A DNA stretch of 64,000 nt, taken from contig PZJY01000002.1 of the NCBI GenBank assembly GCA_031472005.1, positions 868,001 to 932,000 on the forward strand. Direction: 5' to 3'. Origin of the DNA: Tetracladium setigerum. Taxonomy: Eukaryota; Ascomycota; Leotiomycetes; Helotiales. Below, piece after piece: positions 43,500 through 55,837 of the stretch; positions within the stretch are counted from its first letter, which is position 1, and every line of letters begins with the position of its first letter. Under the pieces are notes generated by a model. The model worked only from the letters and a program-made list of their open reading frames with translations, did not search any database and was not told the DNA's origin. A program made the position numbers and the translations under genes.

Positions 43500-44030
43500 C
43501 AGAACCTCCAGGAGCACCCAGTGGAGAGTTGCTATGGATACACGTTGCTGAGCTACAATACAAATGATGCTATAGCCCAAGAGTACTTGCTATAATCAAA
43601 TAATACAATTTGAGACGCTCCTGCGGCGTGGAGGACGAGTTGGAGGGCTGCCATGGGAACCAGCGTTGCTGGCGACGGGACAACGACCATTTCACGGCGT
43701 CACAACATGAGAACCTCGAAGCAAATGGCTGAGAATCAATGATCAGGTATACTACTATGTCTACAAACAAACCAGGAGCTTTCAACTGCCTCTGCGGTGG
43801 TTGCGCAGTCTATTTTACTCCATGTGCACCGTTGGCACACCCATCCCGACCGACCCAACGACCATTTCAGTGCGTCACAGCACGAACACCTTGAAGCAAG
43901 AGACCGAAGATCAATCCTCGAGCAACCTCCTCAATCTGCAAGCAATCAAAGAGCTTTCCCATCGCCTCTGCGGTGGCTGCGTTGCCCATTACCCCGTGAG
44001 CGCCGCTGGCACACCCCTCTCCACTAACAA
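43500..44030. repeat. Degenerate 175-bp direct repeats running into the 3' end of the PXA-PX gene
   Basis: Two good copies and one or two poor ones. Copies of the segment GCCTCTGCGGTGG(T/C)TGCG...TTGGCACACCC begin at 43791 and 43966, 175 bp apart, and a weaker one at about 43616. The segment CAACGACCATTTCA...GCGTCACA(A/G)CA occurs at about 43681 and 43856, again 175 bp apart. The rightmost copy includes the stop codon and last eight codons (RGVPAALTG) of the neighbouring minus-strand gene, so the array looks like repeated duplication of that gene's 3' terminus. Confidence 0.75.
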
Positions 44031-47000
44031 CTTCCTTGCTTTCAACCGAAGCCTCTGTTTATCCTCTGAGGACATCTCAGCAGGCCAGGTCTTTAACTCT
44101 TCTTCAGTAGGCAAGGAATTCACACGAAGTTTACGGAGGACAGAGGCTACACCAGCGTCCGAAGTATTACTCGCAATAACCGACTCCTGAATCAACGACT
44201 GGATCGAGGACAATGAAGGATTACCAGGACGTAGCAGGAATGTCTTAGCAGCAGTAAGTAGCGTGCGACGAATGTTCCAGGCAGACGAGAGGGTATACAG
44301 CTCATTGATCACAGCAAACAGGAGTTCTACAGCTACGCGAGTTTCAGACTCTGAAAGTGGGGGACTTTCTTTCCGAAGCCTACGAGCTGGTGGTGCCTGG
44401 GACAAGGATATATTCTCTCGACTGGAATTAGACAAAGAGGGCCGTCCGGGCGATTGCTGTGAAGGAGCGGTGCTGGTTGGAGTCCATACAGTGGTTGCTG
44501 AGCTTTCCGTTCGAGCATGCGAATTCGAATTTGCGAAAATGGATCCATAATCATCCGGCATATCACTTGGCGGAGGTGGCAATCTAAACTCCCCAAGAAT
44601 GTTATGTGTTGGAGAAGATATTGGTGTACCCCGGACAGAAGGTGCTCTACTTGGATCTCTACTTTGATTGACGCTCCTCCGGCCACTCATTGACGACCTT
44701 GCAGATGTCGAGCCTCGGCGGCCTTGTTCGTTTTCGTCCTCAGCAATGGATTGATAACTTGGCCGTCGCTCCATTGGCGGGTTCATTGCTGGTTGCGTTT
44801 GGACAATGTTTACCGGTCTCAGGCTATCCTCACTCGCCCTGCCTCTCCTAGTACCGCTCAAAGACGTTGTACTCTCTGATCGTGGCAGCGTCGACGTCGA
44901 AGCTCGACCGGCGGTATGTACAGGGACATTTGCTGGAGGGTTCGGTTTCTTCTGGCCAATGTTACTGATGTTGTTGAAAACCCCAGAAATCCCACCTCCT
45001 AGAGCTTTTCCACCTTCAGCAACGCCTTTCGGCGCACTCGCTAGCACATCCAGCATGCCTTTGCCCATAGACTCAAAGGCAGAAGGAGTAGGCCATCCAA
45101 TACCACTTGAAGACTTTGTGCCAGGCCCTGACTGACCTTGGTCCTTCTCCAGAAATCGCTTCATACCTTCACTCTCAGCCAGTGATTGGTACCAAAGAGC
45201 CTCCCGCAGATACCTCTCGAGTTCCCCGCGTAAAGATGCCTTCGTGTGATCTTTCCAGCTTGGAAGGAGTTGGTGTTGTTCCGTGAAAGCAGCGACTCCA
45301 GAGATTTGGGCAATTCGCCGCAATACCTCGTGTAAAGTCTCGAAGTCCGGATACTTTCGAACGATCATCCAGCCTGGGTGCTGCGAAGAGAATGGCTCTA
45401 TCTGTACCAGGTAATCGCCGCTTGGTTTGCCGCGAAGCTTGCCTTTGTCTGCCGGAATCGAATCGTCGTAGATGGTGATGGCAGCATTGTGAAGTGTCAG
45501 AGAGACCGTTTTCCGACGGGGAATTGGTTTCTGAAGAGCGGCCGGTGTGGTTTGAGGAATAATTTGATCAAAATTTGTGAATGAAGGGCGAGGCTCCTGT
45601 GAAGGTATAACGCTGGGCTTGACTGGTGATGCTGCCGGTGCGGTAGAGGAAGTGGCTTGGGACGCGACTGCTTGCACCGATCCAACCATCTTATCAGCCC
45701 TCTCGACGGAAGATGTGCTTTCTGAAAGTGGTGAAACAATGCCCCTTTCAGTAGAAGAGTATTCTGTGGCGCTGACTTTCGAAACTGGCTGTTCTGGAGT
45801 CATCTCCTTGGTCGCTGATTCATGGTTCAGATCATTCGCAATCACAGTTGCGTGCAACTCCATCGTTCGAGCGTTTGCCTCAGCGGCAGCCTTGAGGGAA
45901 TTGGAATCTTCTTCTTCAGGTGCTTTGAGTCCTGAGAGCTTCTTTGCATCTTCTTCTGCAATGAGCTGCGATAGTCTTTTCGCTTCTTCCATGGCTTCCT
46001 CCATAGCCTCCATAGCCTCCTCTGCCTTGCTCAAACGTTTCATATGCCTTTGAGCCCCTTTCCGGCCATCCCTGTCTTGGGTCTTCTTTTGCGGTTTCGC
46101 AAGCCCAATGTTACCAACATTACCATCAAAATCGTTAAACGGATTACTTAAAAGGTCATCCTTGGCAGTCATTCCCGCATCTATCGCCTGGTTGAAGTCC
46201 GGCTCCCCATCCTCAAGCAGATAGACGATCCATCCATTAATCCACTCTGGCTTAGAACAGGAGTTCAAAGTCATCTCTAAAATTACACCCGCCAGAATCT
46301 CCCTCAAGAAGGTCCTAGCTGGGTCACAATCGTAGGCCTGCTTGTCGAGAAAGTTTTGCAACATATCTTCTGCAATGAGCTTGAATTTCTTTGCTTGTTG
46401 CTCCTGGCTCAGAACATTGGCCAAGCTTGACTCCGGGTTTGCGCTCAGGTACAAGTGTACCGCTTCAGCTGGTGAAAGGTTCGGACCTTGAGTAAGAGCA
46501 CTCGAAAGCTCACTCAGAAAAACAATCACAATGGATGATGAGTTACTTCAGACTGTTAGCTGCGCTTCAAGTACTCAAGAGGTGGAGACGCACGTGAGAA
46601 AATCAAGAAAGCTATCTGCAGGTCTCTTTTTAGACAAGTGCTGGGAGACTGAGAGCAGAAAGCGCGTCAACGTTTGTTGTGACGCCGCAGGAAAGGAAAC
46701 ATCATTTGGAAGTATAGGCTTGTACCACCATTTGACATAATCTCGAATAATTGCCTGGGGTTGAAACTGTTAGCATATCTCCTGATTCAATTCGTTTGAT
46801 CTTTGTTCCGCTTGATCCTCCATCTGTTTAGTACCATCCTCTTGGTACCATCCCTTTATCTTCCATGCACTTGATCCTCAATCCACTTGATCTTGACGTA
46901 TTTGCCTTACCTCCACAAGTTCAGTCAACGCCACGGAAGTTTCTGGCCGAAACCCCTCGAAAGAATTGCCAGTAATGATCCCATCGTCCTTATTGTCTTC

Positions 47001-47375
47001 TTCCGTTTCCTTCGCATTTCGCAGATCAAGTAGCCTCTTGACAACATCCAGCCCCTTTTCCCGGCGCGCCTGCTCGGTCGAGCCAGCATTCTGAGCTTCC
47101 CATGTCGCATGCAAGACCACTCCAGCAACAACACCGATGAGCACCAAGCCTATCCTCCCAAGCACAAGGTATGTACACGCGCTCAGCCCAACTGCGATTG
47201 CTGAGAGCGTTTCGGTAGATGCGGAAGCGAGAAATCGCAATGTTTTGGTGACCAATTCATCATCTCCTGCGGATTTTGGTAAAGTCGGATCTGGAGGTAT
47301 TATCGAAGAAGTGGCCTCGATGGTAGACGTTTGTTCGCCATGCTTTTGGTCTTGTTGTGGAGTGTTTTCGTCCAT
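43989..47375 (-). CDS. Membrane-anchored sorting nexin, PXA-PX-nexin C
   Basis: Endomembrane protein related to Mdm1/SNX13/SNX19, which tether ER to vacuole, endosome or lipid droplet and bind phosphoinositides through the PX domain. Exons 47375-46911, 46754-46594 and 46545-43989 give 3183 nt, 1060 aa; the short second intron (48 nt, GTGCGT...CTGAAG) removes an in-frame stop. Parts: N-terminal hydrophobic anchor (about 57-90), PXA domain (about 130-310, with AIIRDYVKWWYKPILPND), Glu/Lys-rich coiled region near 370-420, PX domain (about 554-670), a long Ser/Pro linker, and nexin C (about 940-1040, LLFAVINELYTLSSAWNIRRTLL). There is no RGS domain, so it is nearer to the PXA-PX proteins of filamentous fungi than to Mdm1 proper. 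The stop codon lies within a degenerate tandem repeat. Confidence 0.87.
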
Positions 47376-47869
47376 TGTGTGGTGGTCGTCTAGGGTTGGC
47401 GCATGCTCAATTTATTGTGGCTTGCTCGGGCACTAGAAATGATACTTTAGATCGCGCACAAAAAGAAGTCATTAGGAAACAAGAAGTCGTAGAGAATGTG
47501 TTCGTTTGATTATCTGAATGCCAGAGTTTTCTTTCGTGCGAATTGATTGAAGAAAGACAGATTACGTTTCAGTGAAGCTCTCTCGAGCAATCATCAAATG
47601 TCAAAGCAGCGTCCCCCAATAGCAATCAAAATAGACGCGGCCGCATCTAATTCTGGTCACACCATGCCTCTTTTGGCTTAAACCTACCACCTGTCGCGTT
47701 TGATGATGGCCCTGCCAAGTAAATCGCGTCTACCACCAGCTCTCTACCCCATCCGTGCTCAAAAATATAAACAGACATCATCAAAGTGAGCATACAAACA
47801 CCGATCTCTCCCATCCTACGTAAATCTATCCTCTGCAACCTTTAGACGACAGCATAACTACTATACAAC
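47376..47869. promoter_or_regulatory. Divergent promoter, PXA-PX protein / SUB1
   Basis: 494 bp between divergent start codons. No TATA box or other clear site. Confidence 0.4.
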
Positions 47870-48493
47870 ATGGCTAGAACAAGTGGAAAGCGAGGTCGCG
47901 AAGAGACCGACACGTATGATTCCGACGGCGGTTTCGTGTCCAATGACGATGGCAATGCGCCCAAGAAGAAGAGCAAGAAGGGTCAAGCAGCATCACAACC
48001 AAAAGCCAATGCCGGGGTCGAGAAGATCTGGGAGGTAAATTGCTACTAACAACACAAGTTGACTGAATGGCGCTGACATTCTTTCTAGCTGAGTACCGGC
48101 CGCACACCTCGTCGGGTCACGATTTCCGACTTCAACAAGGCGAAGCTCATCAACATCCGAGAATTCTATGAGAAGAATGACGAGTACCTGCCAGGAAAGA
48201 AGGTACAGTCAAGATGCGAGTCGGGGGAGCTCTGGATCTTTTTGTGCTGATGTATGGATGGTTATTAGGGCATTTCATTGACCATTGAGCAATATCAAGC
48301 TTTGCTGAAGGCTATTCCAGAAATCAACGCAGACCTGCAAGCTATGGGCATCGATGTCTCGGGGGGCAAGAGTGGGGGAGAAGATGATGAGGCTATGGAT
48401 CAGGATACATTGCCTAAGAAGAGGGTCAAATCGAAGAAGGATACCAAGGCCAATATTGAGGCGACAAGTGATGAGGAGGAAGATGAAGATTGA
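47870..48493 (+). CDS. SUB1: PC4/Sub1 transcriptional coactivator
   Basis: Nuclear single-strand DNA-binding coactivator of RNA polymerase II (PC4 family). Exons 47870-48034, 48089-48202 and 48269-48493 give 504 nt, 167 aa. The N-terminus (about 1-52) is basic/acidic and disordered with KKKSKK; the PC4 fold spans about 53-115: IWELSTGRTPRRVTISDFNK, the helix-rich INIREFYE, the conserved LPGKKGISLTIEQY, and a helix ending in LLKAIPEIN. The tail (about 120-167) is highly acidic with a basic KKRVKSKK island. Fungal Sub1 proteins share this order, tail included. Confidence 0.93.
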
Positions 48494-49754
48494 GGGGACT
48501 GACTTCCTTATTCTTCTGGCGCTAGCAGGGTGTATGACTATGATGTAATGAATATAATAGAAGTGACAGCGGGTGGAAAGAATTGTTCGAAGGGTTTAGT
48601 AATATGGAAGCATTGGGCGATAGCATGGCGCAAACGGATTATGGAAATATGGGCGTACAGTAATACGAGGACGCGCAAACACCATGGCACAATCAGCTTG
48701 TCAACGATACATAACTCCACCGCTCTGGACATTCATTTATTCAACACGTGAGTGAGGCTTTGGGCTTCTGCGAGTAATTTAGAAGGGTCACGTCAGTCAA
48801 ACATGATCAGTCAGTATTCGTAGTTCCCATCGTCTCGGCAATCTGGCGGCGCTTCGACCCTTCGACTCTTTCAAGCTACCTACCAACCTAGATTAATCCG
48901 AGCTCAGCTCTCGTGACGAAAGAATTTGCACTATTCTCACTAACCCTCACTCAGCCTTATACCTGTCAAAGTTGATCCATCAACGATCAATCGCAAGTCA
49001 GCGGACTACTACAGTAAGACACGGGGCATAGTTGAGTGGTCTATTAATGATTGAAAACCTTTGAGACAACTCAAAAGTTAAAGCTCAAGTACTAAACACA
49101 GCTAGAAGGGTGTCTTGAACTCAAGATATTGTACCCTTCCAGGCTTCCGGACTTGTCCCCCCGGTACTATAGCAGCAGCAGTCAGTGGTGTTAGTGAGGG
49201 GGCGATCACTGATCAGTGATTAATTATTCATAAGATGACCTAACAAAAAGAATGAGAATAACGACGAGTGCGCGTGCCGTGACTTTAGAAGGGGAAAAAA
49301 GGAAGATATCGTGAGATAGCTTGTAGAAGTAGATGAGAGATGAAATCATCGAAATACACAAAACGGTTTCGGTCAGTACGAAACAGAGCTAGAAGGAGGC
49401 TCAAGCTGTCAAAAGACCCAAACACGATCTGACAACTGGAAGGAAGGGAGGGGAGGAGGCTATTTATTGAATCTGACTGATTCCCCCTGAAATAATAGAA
49501 CACATATTCCTTCTGCTTGCTTAGTCGTCGATCAGCTGGCTAGAGCTAGAAAAATGCTAGAGCGAAGGAGGCAAAATCTCTCTGGAGTCTGGATGGCCGT
49601 GGAGCCTGACCTGAAGTTTAGTACCTCCTGGACTCGTATGGCGAGGATTCAAAATGGCCAGACGTTACGAAACTCTATCTCCTAATAATAAATGCTAGAG
49701 TATGTGGGTGAGGTGGGTTTTCTCGCTGTCTCAGCACATACAACTGGGCAAGCG

Positions 49755-49812
49755 ACAAGCTGCAAGCTGCAAGCTGCACATTCCGCATGCTCAGCACACC
49801 TGCAAGCTGCAA
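49755..49812. repeat. CAAGCTG short tandem repeat
   Basis: Several CAAGCTG units, perfect at 49756-49778 and again at about 49801-49812. Confidence 0.75.
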
Positions 49813-49937
49813 CTTGGTGCATCCGCGGTCGGTTGTGGTTCGTGTGGGATTGATTGATTGATGGGAAGGGAAGGGAATAATAATGGCTCAAACTAAGAAT
49901 TACTCCTGAGCAGTCCTGACATTTCTTTCTCACCGCT

Positions 49938-49961
49938 GCTGTCTGTCTGTCTGTCTGTCTG
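49938..49961. repeat. (TGTC)n microsatellite
   Basis: Five to six tandem CTGT/TGTC units. Confidence 0.85.
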
Positions 49962-50288
49962 CACTCCGCTGTCTGCTCGGCCTCATCCACAGTAGTAGTC
50001 ATGGATGATTCTAGGTACTTACGGAGTAGTGTTTCGGCACACAAACTGAAAATTTCAGGAAATAAAATGTCTTGCTTGCTAATATCAAATACGATATTGT
50101 TTTTGTGCTGACTGTTGCTTTCTAAAAGAAAAAAAAGATATTCGTCGTATTTATTATTTATTTTTTTGTGGTTCGTGCAATAATTCCCCAGGAAAAGAAA
50201 AAGGTAACACGACCGACTGACTACTGTACGAGTACTCCGATTTATCTGTCAAGATTTATTATTGATTGGGTCACCGATTGTGTAGAGC

Positions 50289-50310
50289 GATAATGATAAT
50301 GATAATGATA
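50289..50310. repeat. (GATAAT)n short tandem repeat
   Basis: Three tandem units of TAATGA/GATAAT, ending in GATATGATCC. Confidence 0.8.
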
Positions 50311-51380
50311 TGATCCCGCAGGTTAGCTATCGTGGTGCTCTATCGATATCGGCTTCTTTGTGGTGGACAACAGCGGTGGGTGGATGGGCGGATGATCAAC
50401 TTCGATGGCGTTCAGCTTTTCTTCCCAGGTCCAGGTCCAGGATCCATCATCATCCATACAGTTAATGAAATTGCCTAAAGGGGTGAATAGATTCAATAGA
50501 ATGCCCTTGGTGATTGTGCATGAAAGGCCAATGAAAGCAAAATGAGATGAAAAGTCATGCGCAAGTGAAAAATGCGCGTTTTCCTTTCCCCCTTTTTGGG
50601 TTTTCAATACCGAGAATAGCTGGAGTGGAGCGGCGACCCTGGTTCGTAATCTCCAAGTGATGAAGGAGGCAGCGCGGGACCTCGGGCACTTTTACTTTAC
50701 GAGGGGGGGGAGAAGAATTGCATTGTTGTGATCAATTTCAATTTTTTTTTTAATAATAACAATAATAAATAAAGTGTGTTTTGTGGTGGTGGTGGTGTGG
50801 TTGCCGCGTGTTTATTTGTTTATTGACTTTTGGACGATCAGGGTCTGAAAGTAAACAAAGAATACAGATACCTACCTTCCTTACCTACCACCACGTAAGG
50901 TAATAATGGTGGGAAGATGGGGGTTGGAACTTGGAGGAGGCGAAAAAGAGGACGTGGCATGCTCTGGACGGGCAAAGATGTTCTTCATGCATGCAGATAG
51001 AACAGCCAGATAGAACAGCCAGATAGAGGGATAAACGAGGGAGAATAGGAGAGGGATAGGAGGAGAAAAGGAGGATTATTATGGACAGGACAGGCCTCAT
51101 CGTCCACAGGATCACAGGATCTTCACTGCCGACTCCACGGTACCAGCCGAGAAAAGACGTTTTTTCAGTCCCAATCCCAGCCCAATTTCTGGCCTGCCAT
51201 TTGGGATCATCTGGGCGCATCCCCGGCCAAGTGGTCCGAGCGCCGTCGCGTGTTTGGTGTTTGGTGTTATGTTATGTTGTGGCCTGTGGCGGCGAATGCT
51301 CGCTGATTGGCTGGCTGGGACGACAATAAACAACATTGAAATCCCCACCACCACCAGCTAGCAGCACCAGCGAAAGACAC

Positions 51381-52252
51381 AAATGCCAAAATCAACGAAA
51401 GGAAAAGAAGGAAAAAAAAAGAAGGAAGTGAGACCATCTAAGAATAATCTTCATACCACTCGAGTAATCACCTCTTTTTGGTCGATTCCCGTCATCAATA
51501 TATTTACAGTATCTGCGCGCACCGTTCGCTTCTCTTCCTCCCCCTGCCGTCGCGTTCGTGAAGGAAAAAAGCGAGCTAGACATCCGTCCATCAACATCGC
51601 GCGCCCGTCCCTTCTTTGTCTCCACCGACACCTCATCAAACTTCTCCCTCCCGACCAGCCGCCCCCCAACCTCGATCCCCGACTCCTCCTCCTCCTCCTC
51701 GTCCTCCTCCTCTCTCTCGCATATCGACAAACCTCCTCCTCTCCCCTCTCACCAACCAGACCGACAGGCGCCTGCTTCCACACTCCTCTGCCACTCCGCG
51801 ACGTGTCCCGTCCGCCTCAGCTTCTCCATCTCGGCCTGGGAGTCAGTAGTTGCGTTGCGCCTTGCGGACAGTCACGGTCATGACACCCTCGATTTGAATC
51901 TTCGTCCCAACATTCTCTCTCTCTCTCTCTCGGTCTCTCGTGGCATTCCTCGACACCCTCGAAACTCCAACATTCCTCAGACAGCTAGTCCGCCCCGTCT
52001 GATCTGCGATAACCTGCACCACGTTGTTTACACAGAAACACGCACTTGGAACCCTCGAGTCGCATCTCTATCTATATCATACGACGTCGACACATCGACC
52101 TACCTCTCGCCCCACGGCTCTCGCAAAGGATAGAAACCTCTTTGATATCTAGAACTCGGACGATTCTCCGCGAAGCTTTCATCTATGCTGTCTCAGCAGT
52201 AATCCTCGTCATCTTTCACTGACAAAGCGCGTCGCCATTTCCCAGCATCAGA
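51381..52252 (+). promoter_or_regulatory. Long pyrimidine-rich leader/promoter of wee1
   Basis: The 870 bp before the wee1 ATG are strongly CT-rich on the plus strand, with (TCC)n near 51680-51715 and (CT)n at 51914-51931, then fall to a normal start context (CATCAGAATG). This is what long transcribed leaders of fungal regulators look like. Several upstream ATGs are present, so translation could be modulated by short upstream frames; none is conserved evidence by itself. Confidence 0.45.
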
Positions 52253-55200
52253 ATGTCGTACTCAAACAGTGGCGGCACTCTCACTCTCCCCTCTCCGACA
52301 CACGCTGATCTCTCTTCCGCCAACCTCTCGTCCGCTGTGAGATCCATTCGACGCTCTCTCTCACGCTCTCCCTCTAAGTTCCGCCTGGTCACGAAATCAC
52401 CTAGCCCTTCTCCCAAATCGCCACTCTCTCCATCACCACCAAAACGAACCTTTTCCACCCCATCAGTGTTCGGCAGCAATCCATCCCACACCCCATCCCC
52501 GCTCGCTGTTCCTTTCCCACCAAGCGCGAAATTGGCCCTTCGATCCTCGGCGCGCAAGGCAGCACCAACTCGGCCTGTTTCTCGCACACGAACCTCTCCC
52601 AAGAGTCCATTGAAACGTGGACTAAGTCAGGCACTAGATAGTGGTAATTCGACGCCTCTGTTATTTGGAGGATCTCCGGGTGGTCAAGAGAACATGAAAA
52701 GCACGAGTCCAGCGGAGCGCAGGAGCTTCGAGCGGTCCTCCAGGCTGCACTTTAACCCAGAGATCCCGGGCCCAGTCAACCACGCGCTTTCGAGACTATG
52801 TGGCGACGGGAGTAACGACCTTCCTGCGACGACGTCGAGTCCCCTCAAGAGAAGTGATACGATCATGAATCTTGATCAGGCATCTTTGGGAAGCCCGGTT
52901 GCGAAACGTAGGAGTTTGCACGGATCGACGAGTTTCGGTAGCGACTTTAATGTGTTTGACCACGGACCATCATCTTCACCACAATTTGATATTCACGATG
53001 ATTCAACCCATGAGTACGAACTATCTGCTGCAGCTCTTGCCCCGGAGAATACATCATACACCTCGATGCCAAGACGATCATCTTCGCTGAGGAAGTCTAC
53101 GTTGCAACAGCGACATGGAGAGAAGACTTCCTGGGACGGAGGCATGCCGCCCAACTTCTTGCTGCTCAACAACTGGCGCAAACTGCTCCGGAAGTGACGA
53201 CTCCTGTTAACAACAAGGGTCGACCCCGCCTGTCACTGGACCAGTTTGTACCCCCACCACCCAGAGACAGCCCATTCTCCTCTCAAGGCAGTCTTCCCAA
53301 CCCCTCTATGCATTTGATGACCCAACCAACTCATCAACCGCATCCCCTCTCCCGGACCATGACTACATCATCCTCAAGTTCAAGCCTTGTGGATGATTCT
53401 CCAACTCACGTGCCTGTTAACTTTGGCGAACAACCTAGACCAAAGCTCGACTTTACCAAGTCTTTGCCGGTTGGATCGCTGAGGCCTCTTGCTTTTGATA
53501 TCGCTACGAGAGCAGAAGGAACATTTGCTACGCCTCAAAATTACAAATCAGTCAAGCCTCATGCGGGAGCATTTGCTTCGACTGGACTTATCTCGAAGGT
53601 CAACAGGAATCCCGAGCAAGTCCAAATTCCTCGTGGCCAAACTAAGGTTGTACCCGATACGCCGTGTAAGAAGCAATACAACGGATTCGCTACATACCCT
53701 GCGCCCGTACCGAATAGTGCGATTGCCAAGGCGCGTCACATTCGACACTCGTTCGGTGCACCCTCAACACCCTTTAATCTTCACGGCACTCAAGCCACTC
53801 CAGGCCCATTTGGCAAAGTCGCAGGCGTTTTTGGCAGTTCGTTTGGTCACCCAAGTCTTAACCGACGAGGAAGCTTCTTGAGCGTAGATGGCGATGACAG
53901 CGGTGATTCACCGGATGCAAAGGGTGACGGCCAGTCAAGCCTCGATTTCGACCTACCCCCGACACCAACAAAGCAAGCTCTGGTCCAATTCAACGGAAGT
54001 CCAAGCAGCCATCGAAAATTCCCAGCCTCCATGTCCGCGATTGGTCATGGTCTCGCTAAGAAACTGACGAGAACCAGCAGTAAGTTGAATCTTTCTACAA
54101 GTCCAGCCGATCGAGGTGCAGACGATAGTGATGGATCGATGGATATGAATGACTCTCCGACCATGACGCATTTGCGGCCTTCTCTGAGATCATCCGAAAC
54201 CGTTCCATCCTTCAGCAAGTCTCGTGCTCTCCGGGCTTCGAGTGCGCACTCCCCAACGCCACTCGTCCCGAAATCCCTTACTACTCCTTTCTTTAGTCCT
54301 TCAAGACCCGGCTTTGCTAAATTTAGTCGCGTCGCTCCAGCCAGTCCGTTGGAGCGCATAGATTTCATGGAGAGATTGTCGCCTCGCACTCCCCAAACCC
54401 TCACGACAGCATCCTTCCACCCGACCCAAGCGGTCTATCCATCTCCAATCCACGAGATGGTCAGACTATTGGTCAAGGTCTGAGTACCTCCATGCCTCCA
54501 CCAGCAACACCTACTGCTGGCCGGGACTACTTTTCCAAGGTCGAGAATCGCCGTTTGAGCACTACACCCGTTAGCACGTTTGCACCCATTGAGCTCGATC
54601 ATTCGCTTCTGTCTAGATTTGAAAAGGTAGAAACCATTGGATCGGGAGAGTTCTCGCAAGTTTATCGAGTCACCCAGAAGAGCAGCTTCCTCTTCAACGC
54701 GGCTCATTCCTTTTTCAGCAACCCAAATTCGACCACCCCTCCAACACCTTTGCCAGATCGCGTCTTCGCCGTTAAGAAAACACGACAGCCTTTCCAAGGC
54801 ACCAGGGACCGTGAAAAGAAACTGCAGGAGGTTAATGTGCTCAAAGCACTTGGCCAATCTGATCACGTCGTGCATCTTGTTGATAGCTGGGAAGAAAAGA
54901 ATCATCTCTATATTCAGATGGAGTATTGTGAAGAGGGAACTTTGGACCGCTTTCTTTCCAACGTTGGCATGAGGGGCAGACTGGATGTTTTCCGTATCTG
55001 GAAAGTCCTTCTCGAAATCAGCCAGGTATGTTTTATGACACACTTTACTTTGGCTCCACACTGACTTGACAAAAGGGTCTCAAACACATTCATGAGTGCG
55101 GATTCATTCACTTGGATCTCAAGCCAGCCAACATCTTCATTACCTTTGAAGGTGTTCTCAAGATTGGTGACTTTGGCATGGCAGCTTCTTGGCCTGCTGC

Positions 55201-55837
55201 GGCGGGTATCGAGGGAGAAGGTGACCGTGATTATATCGCTCCGGAAATCCTCCAAGGCAAATACGACAAACCAGCTGATGTCTTCGCCCTCGGCATAATT
55301 ATGTTCGAGATTGCCGGAAATGTGAAGCTTCCTGAATATGGAGAATCCTGGATGAAGCTTCGAAGAGGCGATACCAGCGATGTCAAAAGCCTCACTCTCA
55401 CCGATGGGCCATTGGCTCGAGATGCGACCGGTCTGCCTCTTGATGATAGTGACATGGTCATGGACTCATTCCATAGCGACGATGAGATTGAAACTGGATT
55501 TGGATCGCCAACGCTGTCCAGCCGCAAGCGAAACGTCGGCTCGAGCAAGTCATTTACCCATGATGCAAGCAATCTCTTTAAGTCGATGCGCCGTGGGGAG
55601 CTCCATCTTCCACCTGCATTCATGCTTGATACCACGCATGCAGACTCTCTGGATGAGCTGGTCAAGGCTATGCTACGAGAAAACCCTTCGGAAAGACCTT
55701 TGATTCATGAGGTTTTGGGAGCCCATGGTGTCCAATGGGTCAACTCTCGACGTCGAGCTGGAGCTTCTGTCTTCGAGGGAGAGTATGGTCCAGCGGATGA
55801 CGTCTTGGCACACGACTCTGAAATGATCGATGTCTAA
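52253..55837 (+). CDS. wee1: Wee1-type cell-cycle kinase, two apparent frameshifts
   Basis: Mitosis-inhibiting kinase that phosphorylates the Tyr of Cdk1. The coding frame starts at 52253, changes near 53133, changes again near 54420, and continues to 55025; a 50-nt intron and exon 55076-55837 follow. Each change equals one missing base: at G3 53133-53135 (SW|GRRHAAQ) and C3 54420-54422 (FHP|DPSGLSIS), with no donor site nearby. With these added the protein is 1178 aa. The first 785 residues are disordered with many SP/TP sites. The kinase domain has GSGEFSQVYR near 797-806, HLDLKPAN at 937-944, the variant typical of Wee1, DFGMA at 957-961 and DRDYIAPEIL. A long acidic insert lies between the C-lobe helices. 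A sequence error is more likely than loss of this gene. Confidence 0.85.

Larger units (their letters stand above)
48494..51380. other. Long gene-free region upstream of wee1, distal part
   Basis: About 2.9 kb with no recognisable gene. It contains many simple repeats: CAAGCTG units (49755-49810), (TGTC)n (49938-49961), GATAAT units (50289-50310), (GGT)n near 50783 and several A/T runs. Short frames have no family resemblance. Confidence 0.5.

Noticed and set aside
43801..44190. A plus-strand frame with CGGC-type cysteines suggesting a metal-binding protein.
   Set aside because: It lies antisense to the end of the PXA-PX gene and within the 175-bp repeats; the Cys pattern follows from the repeat and matches no known domain.
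51392..51883. Overlapping 110-190-codon frames on both strands before wee1.
   Set aside because: All are composition artefacts of the CT-rich leader (Pro/Ser/Leu on one strand, Glu/Arg on the other), with no introns or conserved motifs.
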